In this document: positions 19,312-27,539 of the stretch, piece after piece
Layout: the number at the start of each line of letters is the position of its first letter
Position numbering within the stretch: the first letter of the stretch is position 1
Assembly: GCF_000472545.1 (NCBI RefSeq)
Contig: NZ_AWZV01000010.1
Location: 124,001-188,000, forward strand
Direction of reading: 5' to 3'
From: Burkholderia sp. WSM2232
GTDB taxonomy: Bacteria; Pseudomonadota; Gammaproteobacteria; Burkholderiales; Burkholderiaceae
DNA: 64,000 bases
The notes under the pieces: model-generated
Seen by the model: only the letters and a program-made list of their open reading frames with translations
Databases searched by the model: none
Told to the model about the DNA's origin: nothing
Made by a program: the position numbers and the translations under genes

Positions 19312-19913
19312 TCCAGGATGTTGAGCGCCACCGCGACGAATGCGTCCGCGTTGCCGTTAAATGATCCGGCTTTGCCAAGAACGCGCATGCCATACAGAAG
19401 AGCCAGAAGCAGATCGGCCACCGTTGCCGGCGCGCTCGTCGTGGTGATCGAGCCATCGGCCTGGCCTCGGACGACCAGATTGATCAAAGCGCTTTGTCGC
19501 CGGGAAAGTTGGCCACGCAACACATCGCCCGCATGAGAGAACTGCGGGAGTTCGGCGATCCCCGCCACCATCAGGCAGCCGAGCTTGCCTTCCTTGCCCT
19601 GGCTCAGCCGAGCATAGAGACTCAGTAGCGCCGCAATGCCGGCGCGTCCATTCTCCGCGCCCTCGAGCATTGCGGCGATCTCGGCTTCTCGCCGCGTGAT
19701 ATAGCGGTCGAGCGCTTTTGCGAAGATGCCTTCCTTGTCGTGATAGGCCTTGTAGAGGCTGCCGGCAGTCAGCCCGGTGGCCTGCGAGAGATCGCTGATC
19801 CCGGCGGCCGAATACCCGGAAGCGCTAAAGAGATCAATCGCGCGGTTCAGCACCTGGTCTTCGTCGAATGCTCTGGGTCGTCCGCGAGAGCGAGTTGTAA
19901 CGGCTTGGATCAT
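19308..19913 (-). CDS. TetR-family transcriptional regulator
   Basis: 201 residues. The N-terminal helix-turn-helix reads AFDEDQVLNRAIDLFSASGY, then SAAGISDLSQATGLTAGSLY. The C-terminal ligand domain resembles the QacR/TetR_C_29 type. The ATG at 19913 is followed immediately upstream by a strong palindrome (19926-19951), which points to autorepression of this regulator-transporter-hydrolase operon. Ligand unknown. The downstream exporter and hydrolase suggest response to a small toxic compound. Confidence 0.9.
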   Translation of the reverse strand: MIQAVTTRSRGRPRAFDEDQVLNRAIDLFSASGYSAAGISDLSQATGLTAGSLYKAYHDKEGIFAKALDRYITRREAEIAAMLEGAENGRAGIAALLSLYARLSQGKEGKLGCLMVAGIAELPQFSHAGDVLRGQLSRRQSALINLVVRGQADGSITTTSAPATVADLLLALLYGMRVLGKAGSFNGNADAFVAVALNILE

Positions 19914-19925
19914 GGTGATCGTTCT

Positions 19926-19951
19926 ATTTAGGAAACGATCATATCCTAAAT
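19926..19951. promoter_or_regulatory. TetR operator: two overlapping palindromes
   Basis: ATTTAGGA (19926-19933) pairs with TCCTAAAT (19944-19951) around a 10-base centre. Overlapping it, CGATCAT (19936-19942) pairs with ATGATCG (19950-19956) around seven bases. Both are perfect. They sit 13 bases upstream of the regulator start, where the promoter must be. Confidence 0.75.
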
Positions 19952-20212
19952 GATCGGTCGCGTCGCTGTCAAACACAATGCCGTCTCGCCCTTCGGGTTA
20001 CAGTTGGTCGCTTACGAGTTCAGCATTCCGTCGAGGGCATTGGTCGATTCATACGCTCGGTGTGAGAGCAGTTTAAGAATTCCGAGGGGCAGTTTGAACG
20101 ACTGCTTTCGAGAGAGGGGAACGACCTCAATGACTGCCGTCTGTCTGATCTGCGCAAATCAATCTGCTCGTCAAAAATCGTATATTGGTCACCAAACAAT
20201 GGAGCTCGCACG

Positions 20213-21211
20213 ATGACAACAGCTGCAAGTCCTATCGATCCAGTTACCGGTGTCCTTGACGCTTTTGCATCCCACGATGTTGTCGCGATTTGCGACGGCG
20301 GCCACGGATGTGAACAAGCGTATGCGTTTCGGATTTCGTTGATCCGGGACCCTCGATTTGCTCATGTGGTGAACGACATCGTGGTTGAAAGTGGCAATTC
20401 TCTTTATCAGGAGATGATGGACCGGTTCGTTGCAGGGGAAGACGTTCCCGAAGAGAAACTCCGACAGGCATGGCAAAACACGACACAACCCCACAACGTG
20501 TGGGATCGCCCTGTCTTTGAGGGGCTTTTCCGTGAAGTCCGCGAGGTGAATACGTCGCTCCCTAAAGACCGTCAGATTCGAATCTTGTTGGGCGATCCGC
20601 CGATCGATTGGTCGAAAATCAGCAGCGCCGAAGAACTCGCTCAAGCCTGGAATGCCGTTGGCGACCGTGACAGCTGCCCGGCAGAAATTATCCAACGTGA
20701 AGTGCTGGCCAAACAGCGTCGCGCCTTGGTCATCTACGGCGGCATGCATTTGATAAGAAAGAACGTCTACTGGCACGCGACAAACCAAGAGCTGGTGGAC
20801 CAGCAATTCAACCCACTGCCCGCTGGCATCGTTTCGTTGCTGGAAAGCCAGGACGTGGAAGTCTTTTCTGTCTGGGTTCCAGTATTTGTTGATCCGGCAA
20901 GCCTACAGGCCGACGTCAGCTCTTGGCCGACTCCCAGCCTCGCGCACATTCGCGGGACCCCGCTCGGGGAAGCAAGCTTTCGCTCCTATTACCCGCACGC
21001 CATGTTCACTAGGCGTGACGACGTCATCGTAGAAATTAATGTCGATCCCGTGCGCTCTCCTGTGATGCAGGAGCAGTTCGACGCCATCCTTTATCTAGGA
21101 CCGCCTTCCGCGTTGACTTGGAGTCAAGTTTCTCCGGCGTTGTCCTCCGATCCGGCATACGTCAAGATGCGCTCGCAGAGGCTCGCATGGGCCGGCATGG
21201 GCGGCGGCTAA
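20213..21211 (+). CDS. Conserved hypothetical protein, possible erythromycin-esterase/ChaN-like fold
   Basis: 332 residues, no signal peptide. Segments such as HDVVAICDGGHGCEQAYAFR, NDIVVESGNSLYQEMMDRF and RRALVIYGGMHLIRKN place His/Glu residues at strand ends in the way seen in EreA/ChaN/TraB-type proteins. I infer a hydrolase-like fold but cannot name the family with confidence. GGAG lies eight bases before the ATG. It is monocistronic and divergent from the TetR operon. Confidence 0.75.
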   Translation: MTTAASPIDPVTGVLDAFASHDVVAICDGGHGCEQAYAFRISLIRDPRFAHVVNDIVVESGNSLYQEMMDRFVAGEDVPEEKLRQAWQNTTQPHNVWDRPVFEGLFREVREVNTSLPKDRQIRILLGDPPIDWSKISSAEELAQAWNAVGDRDSCPAEIIQREVLAKQRRALVIYGGMHLIRKNVYWHATNQELVDQQFNPLPAGIVSLLESQDVEVFSVWVPVFVDPASLQADVSSWPTPSLAHIRGTPLGEASFRSYYPHAMFTRRDDVIVEINVDPVRSPVMQEQFDAILYLGPPSALTWSQVSPALSSDPAYVKMRSQRLAWAGMGGG

Positions 21212-21458
21212 CGCGTCGACGTCTGTTAATTTGGATTCCGGACTCCTTCCATCAAGCTGGTCTTCGGTCCGGTGCAACCCAAAGGGGCGCTTTGTCGACG
21301 ACGTGGATGACATGTCGACCGTCTTAAAATGGCCGGATCTGGAGGTCCATTGCTGGACGGTGGCTACCTTCACACCCACCGAAGCTGCGATCTCGCGTCA
21401 GAGGCTTCCAGTGGCCTGGAGGTCATCAGCCACCGTCAGAAAAGAATGTCGGACATGG

Positions 21459-21695
21459 CTAGGCAGAATCTGTTCGGCCCGATGGAGCACCACTTCCGCG
21501 ATCGTAGTCCTCCACCCAGTCAGTCAATTCCTTCAGCGTCACCCGCTGTTGATCGGTCAGCGTCGAGAGAATCTGCTGCACCCCGTCGTAGAATTGGTCT
21601 GGCGGAAAGTCGACCTTTTGCCCCATACCCCGCAGCAGCCCGGCCGCGATCTCTAGTCTGTGCTTTGCGCGTTGTGACAAAGGGCGGAATGTCAT
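21459..21695 (-). CDS. Small hypothetical protein, mostly helical
   Basis: 78 residues (MTFRPLSQRAKHRLEIAAGL, then VQQILSTLTDQQRVTLKELT). The composition looks like a real small helical protein, and GGAG sits six bases before the ATG at 21695. No family recognised and no membrane segment. Confidence 0.5.
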   Translation of the reverse strand: MTFRPLSQRAKHRLEIAAGLLRGMGQKVDFPPDQFYDGVQQILSTLTDQQRVTLKELTDWVEDYDRGSGAPSGRTDSA

Positions 21696-22207
21696 TTTCG
21701 CTCCAGCGTCGTTAGGGACCTGCCATTCAGCGGAACCGGAGAGTGTATGTCTAGAGACGTTGCCGGTAGCGCCTCGTGGTCGCTCCGCTGTTCGCGGTCA
21801 GTAAAGGCGGTTATTCCGATGCTTGACATTGATTGACGCGGACATTGTCGCCGACTTCGTCGCAGCGTCGACTGGCCTTCATCGCAGAGGATGCCCGACG
21901 AGCTGGGGCTTGACTCCATCAAGCAATGCGGAACCACGATTATCGGGTCCACAGCCTCTGGAGCACCTTGCGATGTGAGAGGTTGTTCTTTCGGGAAGCT
22001 TGAGCGTCTGCTCATGGGCCGATCAGCGCCTCATTCAGCCCGCATATGCAGTCGGCTTCGGATAGTTGGAGCATGCTACCTATACTGGACCTTCACATCT
22101 TGGCATAGGGGACGCGCGCCGTAGAAGTGATCGGACTTTCACTCCGGGGTAGCTCCGCCTAATCGAAATGCATCATGCGGGATCAGAGTCCGCTCCCATT
22201 TGTTTTT
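21696..22207. other. Gene-less spacer
   Basis: No supported gene, promoter or repeat is seen in these roughly 510 bases. Open frames are short and of shifting composition. Confidence 0.45.
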
Positions 22208-22549
22208 TCAGCCCGTAATCGGCGGAGCCGTTACCAAGAAAACATCATGCGGGGGACTCTCCGCCCGAACGAACTCGGCCGCAGCTTGATTGTTTCGCTC
22301 TGCAGCATTTAGATCGACGGGAGGTGCGACACCATCCCAAATGCAATCGAGCGTCGCTTCGAAACCAGGAAAATGCCATATGCCGCCTTCAATTCGAGCG
22401 ACAACGAAGCCTTGCTGAGCCGCCCTTAAACAAACTGCGATTGCCGCGTCGGTTGAGAGCTTCATAACAACAGTGCCACCGAGCGAAAAGAAGTCATCCG
22501 ATGAATCGTACACGCGACAATGATCGATGTTCGCTATGCCCATTTCCAT
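22208..22549 (-). CDS. Small acidic hypothetical protein, immunity-like
   Basis: About 112-116 residues (GIANIDHCRVYDSSDDFFSL, VVARIEGGIWHFPGFEATLD, AAAEFVRAESPPHDVFLVTA). It is acidic, compact and single-domain, the style of bacteriocin or polymorphic-toxin immunity proteins, though I cannot assign a named Imm family. Starts at 22549 and 22543 are both possible. A 14-codon frame with a strong ribosome site ends 12 bases before it (22562-22606). Further upstream lies a copy of the ~110-bp repeat also found before the Imm33-like gene at 31695, in the same orientation relative to the gene. Confidence 0.55.
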   Translation of the reverse strand: MEMGIANIDHCRVYDSSDDFFSLGGTVVMKLSTDAAIAVCLRAAQQGFVVARIEGGIWHFPGFEATLDCIWDGVAPPVDLNAAERNNQAAAEFVRAESPPHDVFLVTAPPITG

Positions 22550-22561
22550 CCAGTCCAAAAG

Positions 22562-22606
22562 TCAGAGAACATTTTGAATCCTTCCGCAGTCGCAAATGTC
22601 ACTCAT
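22562..22606 (-). CDS. 14-codon leader or truncated gene start
   Basis: AGAGGAG precedes the ATG at 22606, giving MSDICDCGRIQNVL and a stop at 22562, right before the immunity-like gene. It could be a leader peptide that couples translation, or the surviving start of a gene whose frame was lost. Cys-rich composition is noted. Confidence 0.35.
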   Translation of the reverse strand: MSDICDCGRIQNVL

Positions 22607-22676
22607 TTGACTCCTCTGTTTGTGAATGCAGGTCACGATTGTCGACGAATTTCGGGAGGCGCGCGAAGGACCGCTC

Positions 22677-22788
22677 TTGGCCGGTTTCGTGAGTTCGCCA
22701 ACGACCGCTTTGTGGCGCTCCAGTTCGAAGACCCATGGTTCGACTGACCGTCCGCTTTGGAGATGTTCGTCTGGCCGTAACGGGTCGG
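22677..22788 (-). repeat. ~110-bp dispersed repeat, copy 1
   Basis: From TTGGCCGGTTTCGTGAG through CCATGGTTCGACTGACCGTC to CTGGCCGTAACGGGTCG, this matches the reverse complement of 31537-31646 at about 90 percent by eye. Relative to the downstream small gene (22208-22549, minus strand) it has the same orientation as copy 2 has to the Imm33-like gene. Confidence 0.85.
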
Positions 22789-22959
22789 AAGTACGCACTG
22801 GCGACTGTCCGTTTCCGGCAGCGAAATGCCACTGGCCGGTTTCCGGCGATGAATTGGAAGAGCGGACTGACGCGGCCCGGCCCGGAGGCGACATTCGCGT
22901 CTTGCAATAGCGGCTATTCGGTTAGGTTCTCAAGTTGGGCAGCGAAGATTGCAGCCATG

Positions 22960-23586
22960 TCAAACGACGCGCCGAGCCAGTATCCAGTAGGGTCGAGCGG
23001 TCACCTCTTCAAAGAAACTCATCTTTTGTTCGAAGCCGAGTCGCTCATAAAACGGGATACTCAATGGATTGAACGTCTCCAGAAAGCAGGTACCCCCAAG
23101 TCGATCGGCACGTCGTAACGTTGATTCGAGAATGGCATGCGCGAACCGCTGGCCCCTCGCTGCAGGCCGCACACCTAAGATCGACAAATACCAAGCCTGA
23201 GCCAGATTGGCAGGCACGCGCTCGGCCATCGCTGCGCAGATCCGCGAGTAGTTTGCGTAGCCTTTAGCCCCGAGGAGTGTCGCAAGAGCCCGACTCCTCG
23301 CAGCGCCATGCCTGGCGATTTCGGCATTGCTGGCCTCGTTGGTAATCCAGACGGACGCGCCGTCAGTTCCCGCGCATTGAATCTCGCCGATGGCGCTCCC
23401 TTCCTCAATGGCCAACTCGAAGTATCGAGTGAGAACCTGCTGTCGCCGGGCCTCGTCGGTTGCAGACTCGACCGTCACCGCACGATAAAACGGATCGTCG
23501 ACGAAGGCCTCTGCAAGAGAGCGGCAAACGGATGCGGTGTCGGTCATATCGGGAGGCGTTGGATGGGGTAGAGCGGGTGCACACAT
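22960..23586 (-). CDS. GNAT-family N-acetyltransferase
   Basis: 208 residues. The acetyl-CoA loop reads LSILGVRPAARGQRFAHAIL, and the C-terminal GNAT signature is GTCFLETFNPLSIPFYERLGFEQ. The N-terminal part (SVCRSLAEAFVDDPFYRAV) is typical of the family that acetylates small molecules or amines. Start uncertain between 23586 and an internal ATG at 23547, neither with a good ribosome site. Substrate unknown. Confidence 0.88.
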   Translation of the reverse strand: MCAPALPHPTPPDMTDTASVCRSLAEAFVDDPFYRAVTVESATDEARRQQVLTRYFELAIEEGSAIGEIQCAGTDGASVWITNEASNAEIARHGAARSRALATLLGAKGYANYSRICAAMAERVPANLAQAWYLSILGVRPAARGQRFAHAILESTLRRADRLGGTCFLETFNPLSIPFYERLGFEQKMSFFEEVTARPYWILARRVV

Positions 23587-23915
23587 GATCGTGCAATGAG
23601 TCGAGTCACAAACAGCAACGGATTAGCTTGAGCACGAATATTACAAAAACCGTGAAATGTATGCACCGCATCTTGTGAAGCTTTTACTGAAGGCTATACA
23701 GGGCTCCGTGATAGTGGCCGGTTGCCGAAGATCGCTCGTGACGCGCACGCATCGCTGGTGACTCCGGTTCTAACTTTCGGCCCCGACTTCTATCGGCCAT
23801 TCGACGCCCGACGGCGGCGTCTTTTGATAGGGAAGAAGCGGTCGCCGGTCGGTCGCTGCGTCCTGCCACGCGGCTCGTCCAGCGTACCTACGCACCAGTA
23901 GCCGGTCCGATCCTC
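23587..23915. other. Gene-less spacer
   Basis: About 330 bases between two minus-strand genes. Nothing convincing is seen. Confidence 0.45.
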
Positions 23916-24686
23916 TCAGCGGCTGCCCGTTGCAGTGGCCGCCCGCTCGATCACCCGGGCGACTTCTGCCGGATGCGACAGATAGGCGACATGGCTCGAC
24001 GGAACCTCCACGACCGTGCTCTTCGCGCGGCTCGCCATCCAACGTTCGAGATCGGGATTCACGGTTCGGTCCTGAGTCGCCACGACGGCCCAGCTCGGCT
24101 TCGTTTTCCAGGCCGGCTGGCTCACCGGCGCGGTGAACGACTCATGCGCCGGCATGACCTGCGAACTCGCCATGAATGCGGCCTCCGCGGCGGGTACATC
24201 GGCAGCGAAGTCGGCTCTGAAGTGCCCTGCGTCGAAGTAGAGGTGGCCATCGTCGGTTGCCTTGATGGCTTTTGTCGCGGCCGGCATTTTCGTCGTCAGG
24301 TCCTTGAGGCTTTCGCCCGCATCCGGTTCGAACGCGGCGATGTAGACGAGGCCCGCCACGCGCGCATTGTTGCCCGCCTCGGTAATCACCGCTCCGCCAT
24401 AACTATGGCCGACGAGGATTGCCGGGCCGTCCTGCGCATCGACGATACGCGTAGTCGCGGCGACGTCTTCCTTGAACGACGTCTCCGGCTCCTGAACCAC
24501 CGAGACTTTATAGCCGTCCCGCGCGAGGATCTTCGACACGGCTTGCCAGCCTGAGCCGTCGGCGAAATAGCCGTGAACCAGGACGATGTTTTTGACAGGT
24601 GCGGCTTCGGCGAACTGCGTGGCGAATGCGCTGGCGCCAATGGTCAAAGCTGCGGCAAAACGGCGAATGTCGTTGATAGTTTTCAT
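23916..24686 (-). CDS. Exported alpha/beta hydrolase
   Basis: 256 residues. A Sec signal peptide (IRRFAAALTIGASAFATQFA, cleavage near AEA) precedes the hydrolase core NIVLVHGYFADGSGW, the nucleophile elbow LVGHSYGGAV (Ser), an acid in ATQDRTVNPD and His in VPSSHVAYLSHP. It resembles the salicylate-esterase or EstC-like hydrolases found widely in Burkholderia. Located in the periplasm or outside. Single gene. Confidence 0.9.
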   Translation of the reverse strand: MKTINDIRRFAAALTIGASAFATQFAEAAPVKNIVLVHGYFADGSGWQAVSKILARDGYKVSVVQEPETSFKEDVAATTRIVDAQDGPAILVGHSYGGAVITEAGNNARVAGLVYIAAFEPDAGESLKDLTTKMPAATKAIKATDDGHLYFDAGHFRADFAADVPAAEAAFMASSQVMPAHESFTAPVSQPAWKTKPSWAVVATQDRTVNPDLERWMASRAKSTVVEVPSSHVAYLSHPAEVARVIERAATATGSR

Positions 24687-24851
24687 TTTCGACCCCAGAA
24701 GCTAACGATGATTGAAAAATTGGTTGCAATGGTTCGGCTTTCAGATTGCCGCTGATGACCCACTAGAGTACGGTCCATGCGAAAGCCTGCGCGAATGTTT
24801 TGGATGCCTTAACGATACGCGGGGTGATCGGGCGAATCGGGGACCGTCGGA

Positions 24852-26255
24852 TCACTCGACGGTCTTGGCCCACACCGCCTGAGCGTTGGTGAACTCGCGC
24901 AGACCGAAGTGCGACAGTTCACGGCCGTATCCGCTCTTCTTAACCCCGCCCACCGGAATGCGCGGATTGGAAGCGGAGAAGCCGTTGATAAAGACGCCCC
25001 CCGTTTCGAGCCGGCGCGCGATTCGCTGCGCACGAGCGACGTCGCACGTCCATAGGCTGCCGCCGAGACCGTAGTCGCTCGTGTTGGCAAGTTCGATAGC
25101 GTGCTCGGCGTCGTCGGCAACCGTGATTGCGGCGACCGGGCCAAACGTTTCTTCGTCGAAAGCAGCCATGCCGGGGGCGACATCCGCGAGCACAGTCGGC
25201 TCGTAGTAATTCCCGGCGCCTTCCACTTTGCTGCCTCCGAGCAGCAGCGTCGCGCCTGCTTCGATGGTGCGTTGCACCTGCCGGTGCAGCTCGTCGCGCA
25301 AGTCGGCGCGCGCCATCGGCCCGATGGTGCTTGCGGGATCGTGCGGATCGCCCGCCACGACCTGACGCGCGGCGGCCACGAACTTGCGCGTGAACTCTTC
25401 TGCAACGGGCCTCTCGACAATGAACCGCTTGGCCGCGAGACAAACCTGGCCGGCGTTTTGAAAGCGAGCCTCGATGGCCGCTTTCACGGCCAGGTCGATG
25501 TTCGCATCGGCCAAGACGATGAAGGCGTCGGCGCCGCCGAGTTCCAGCAGCGTCTTCTTCAACGCGTGGCCCGCCGTGGATGCGACGGCGGACCCGGCCC
25601 GCATGCTGCCGGTCAGCGTGACGGCGGCAACGCGCGGATCTTCGATCACGTGGGCCACGGTTTCGTTATCGGCATTCAGGTTGGCGAAGAGTCCGACTGG
25701 AAAGCCGGCGGCTTCATAAGCGTCCTGCAACGCGTACGCCGAGCCCATCACATTGGCTGCATGCTTGAGGATGAAGCCGTTGCCCGAGAGCATGATCGGA
25801 CCCGATGCGCGAATCACCTGCCACAACGGGAAGTTCCACGGCATCACGGCGAGGATGGAACCGATCGGCAGATAGGAGACATGCACCTGATCGTCGCCTT
25901 CGACGGGCGCCGGTTCGTCGGCGAGGAAAGCGGGACCATGCCCTGCGATCCAGTCGATCGCGCTGGCGCACTTGGCAATTTCGGCTCGTGCGGCGGCGAG
26001 CGTCTTGCCCATCTCCTGAGTAATCAACGCGGCCAGCGCTTCCGAACGCTCGCGCAATGTCGCGGCCAGGCGGCGGTAAGTTGCCACGCGCACAGCCATG
26101 GGCGTCGCGCGCCACAGCCGGTAGGCCGCGGCGTTGTCCTCCAGCATGCGCTCGACCTCGTCGGCGGTCTGAAACGGATAGTGCGCGATGAACTCGCCGG
26201 TTGCGGGATTGCGCGACGTTGCGCCGATGGCGGTGGGAAGGTTCAGGTTCGACAT
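24852..26255 (-). CDS. NAD(P)-dependent succinate-semialdehyde dehydrogenase-like aldehyde dehydrogenase
   Basis: 467 residues, full length for the class. The cofactor and fold motifs are MPWNFPLWQVIRASGPIM and VTLTGSMRAGSAVA; the catalytic Glu lies in LLELGGADAF and the nucleophilic Cys in NAGQVCLAAKR (about residue 270). The C-terminal end ASNPRIPVGGVKKSGYGREL is typical of SSADH/GabD-like enzymes. It oxidises an aldehyde, probably succinate semialdehyde, to the acid. GAGG lies upstream of the ATG. Its upstream region contains the 80-bp repeat shared with the DUF4148 gene. Confidence 0.9.
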   Translation of the reverse strand: MSNLNLPTAIGATSRNPATGEFIAHYPFQTADEVERMLEDNAAAYRLWRATPMAVRVATYRRLAATLRERSEALAALITQEMGKTLAAARAEIAKCASAIDWIAGHGPAFLADEPAPVEGDDQVHVSYLPIGSILAVMPWNFPLWQVIRASGPIMLSGNGFILKHAANVMGSAYALQDAYEAAGFPVGLFANLNADNETVAHVIEDPRVAAVTLTGSMRAGSAVASTAGHALKKTLLELGGADAFIVLADANIDLAVKAAIEARFQNAGQVCLAAKRFIVERPVAEEFTRKFVAAARQVVAGDPHDPASTIGPMARADLRDELHRQVQRTIEAGATLLLGGSKVEGAGNYYEPTVLADVAPGMAAFDEETFGPVAAITVADDAEHAIELANTSDYGLGGSLWTCDVARAQRIARRLETGGVFINGFSASNPRIPVGGVKKSGYGRELSHFGLREFTNAQAVWAKTVE

Positions 26256-26295
26256 GTTTGCCTCGATTGAGTGAAGTGACGAGCGGTGAAAAGTC

Positions 26296-26376
26296 GCTGC
26301 AGTGGTGTCACTTTATGCAAACCGGGGCGGGTCAAGAAGGCGTCTTGTGATCCTATGAGTCGGACTCACTGGCAGA
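26296..26376. repeat. 80-bp direct repeat, copy A (upstream of SSADH gene, over the XRE gene tail)
   Basis: GCTGCAGTGGTGTCACTTTA then, after a divergent stretch, AGAAGGCGTCTTGTGATCCT and ATGAGT, aligns without gaps to 30086-30166 (offset 3790). It covers the promoter side of the SSADH gene and the last codons of the XRE regulator gene. Confidence 0.85.
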
Positions 26377-27159
26377 GTGCCGGGGAATGTAAGTCACGAG
26401 CGACAGGTCCGGTCTGCCGGTGGGCGTCAACGCAACGTAAGTGAATTCGATGTGGCCGCCGGCTGGATGACGAAGCCGTTTGTCGCCTTCATCGAAACCT
26501 TTGACCTCGGTGTCCTGCCACCAGTCGCTGAACTCGGGGCTCAGTTCGGTGAGCTCGTCGATGAGGCTATCGAACGGCGCCTTGTCCGGTGCCTGCGCGC
26601 GCGCGGCGCGGAACGCGGAGATCATGCCGCGCGTCATCTGCTCCCAGTCGAGAATCAGCGTGCGATAGGGTTTGTAAAGAAACAGCAGGCGCAAGGTATT
26701 GCGCTCGTGCGGCTCCAGCGATCCATAGTCGACGAAAAGGTCGGCAATGGCATCGTTCCACGCGAGAATGTCGAGCCGCGTGTTGCGGACATAGGCCGGA
26801 AAGTTGATCGAGCGAACCAGTCGTTCGAGGCCTTCGGTGACGCCGCTGCCGGTTGCTACCTGCGAAAGCTCGCGCGATGAAAGCGCGAACAGATGCGCCG
26901 ATTCCACGGTGTTGAGCTTGAGCACGCGCGAGATTCTGCGCAGCGCATCGGCGGACGGTTGAATGTCGCGGCCCTGTTCGAGCCAGGTGTACCAGCTGAC
27001 GCTGACACCCGCGAGTACAGCGACCTCTTCGCGGCGCAGGCCGGGGGTACGGCGGGGGCCGTCGGGCAGGCCGAATTCGGCAGGTTGCAGTCGGCCGCGG
27101 CGGCTTGAAAGAAACGTGCCAAGTTCGCGTCGCTGCTCGGCAGAGGGTCTTCTGGACAT
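26353..27159 (-). CDS. XRE-family regulator with MmyB-like ligand-binding domain
   Basis: 268 residues. The N-terminal helix-turn-helix is PGLRREEVAVLAGVSVSWYT, then WLEQGRDIQPSADALRRISR. The C-terminal domain has LDILAWNDAIADLFVDYGSL and GHIEFTYVALTPTGRPDLSL, the PAS-like MmyB domain that binds fatty-acyl or similar ligands. It starts at the ATG at 27159. These regulators usually control a nearby oxidoreductase or dehydrogenase. Here SSADH, old yellow enzyme and DJ-1 genes surround it on the same strand. A perfect 16-bp inverted repeat lies about 160 bases upstream. Confidence 0.9.
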   Translation of the reverse strand: MSRRPSAEQRRELGTFLSSRRGRLQPAEFGLPDGPRRTPGLRREEVAVLAGVSVSWYTWLEQGRDIQPSADALRRISRVLKLNTVESAHLFALSSRELSQVATGSGVTEGLERLVRSINFPAYVRNTRLDILAWNDAIADLFVDYGSLEPHERNTLRLLFLYKPYRTLILDWEQMTRGMISAFRAARAQAPDKAPFDSLIDELTELSPEFSDWWQDTEVKGFDEGDKRLRHPAGGHIEFTYVALTPTGRPDLSLVTYIPRHSASESDS

Positions 27160-27317
27160 AGTGTCTCGGTTAACGGCGAATGGGCAGGCGGGCGGACGTG
27201 CCGGGCATCGTCGCGAGGCAGCTTGCGACCAGCCAACTGACGGCCCGGGCATGCCTGGCTCGACCGGGAATGCGAACACTATCACAGCAAAATGTCCAGG
27301 CTGTGCCACGACGACTA

Positions 27318-27366
27318 GCGGCGCTTCATACGAACGCGTCGAAACCGCTCTCGTATGAAGCGCCGC
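27318..27366. repeat. Perfect 16-bp inverted repeat upstream of the XRE gene
   Basis: GCGGCGCTTCATACGA (27318-27333) pairs with 27351-27366 around 17 bases. It has no T run on either side, so an operator or RNA hairpin is as likely as a terminator for the old yellow enzyme transcript. Confidence 0.75.
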
Positions 27367-27425
27367 ATTTGCTTGATGGCCGCGCACAATGTGTTGCGCG
27401 TGGCCCTGTCGCTGGAAAGTGTGAG

Positions 27426-27539
27426 TCAGCGTTCGCTCAGAACTCCTCGCGTGTGGGCCGAAGCACGATCATCGTTGATGTCGACGTCGTCGGGCTGCTC
27501 GATCGCATAGGCGATGGCCCGCTTCGCCTCCTTGCTCAT
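27426..27539 (-). pseudogene. Relic of a short-chain dehydrogenase C-terminus
   Basis: ATG at 27539, overlapping the oxidoreductase stop by four bases and preceded by AGGGGA, reads SKEAKRAIAYAIEQPDDVDI. This is the usual C-terminal segment of YdfG-like SDRs. After that the expected ending (IVLRPTREEF, stop at 27437) lies in the next frame, so a single-base change has broken it. In the first frame it would give a 37-residue peptide ending at 27426. The rest of the SDR gene is gone. Confidence 0.7.

Noticed and set aside
18860..19456. N-terminal extension of the epoxide-hydrolase-like protein
   Set aside because: It is antisense-frame text over the ydcZ-like and TetR genes. The GTG at 18859 with AGAGGA is the natural start.
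25101..26270. Plus-strand open frame of 389 codons
   Set aside because: Antisense to the aldehyde dehydrogenase gene, with shadow composition and no domain.
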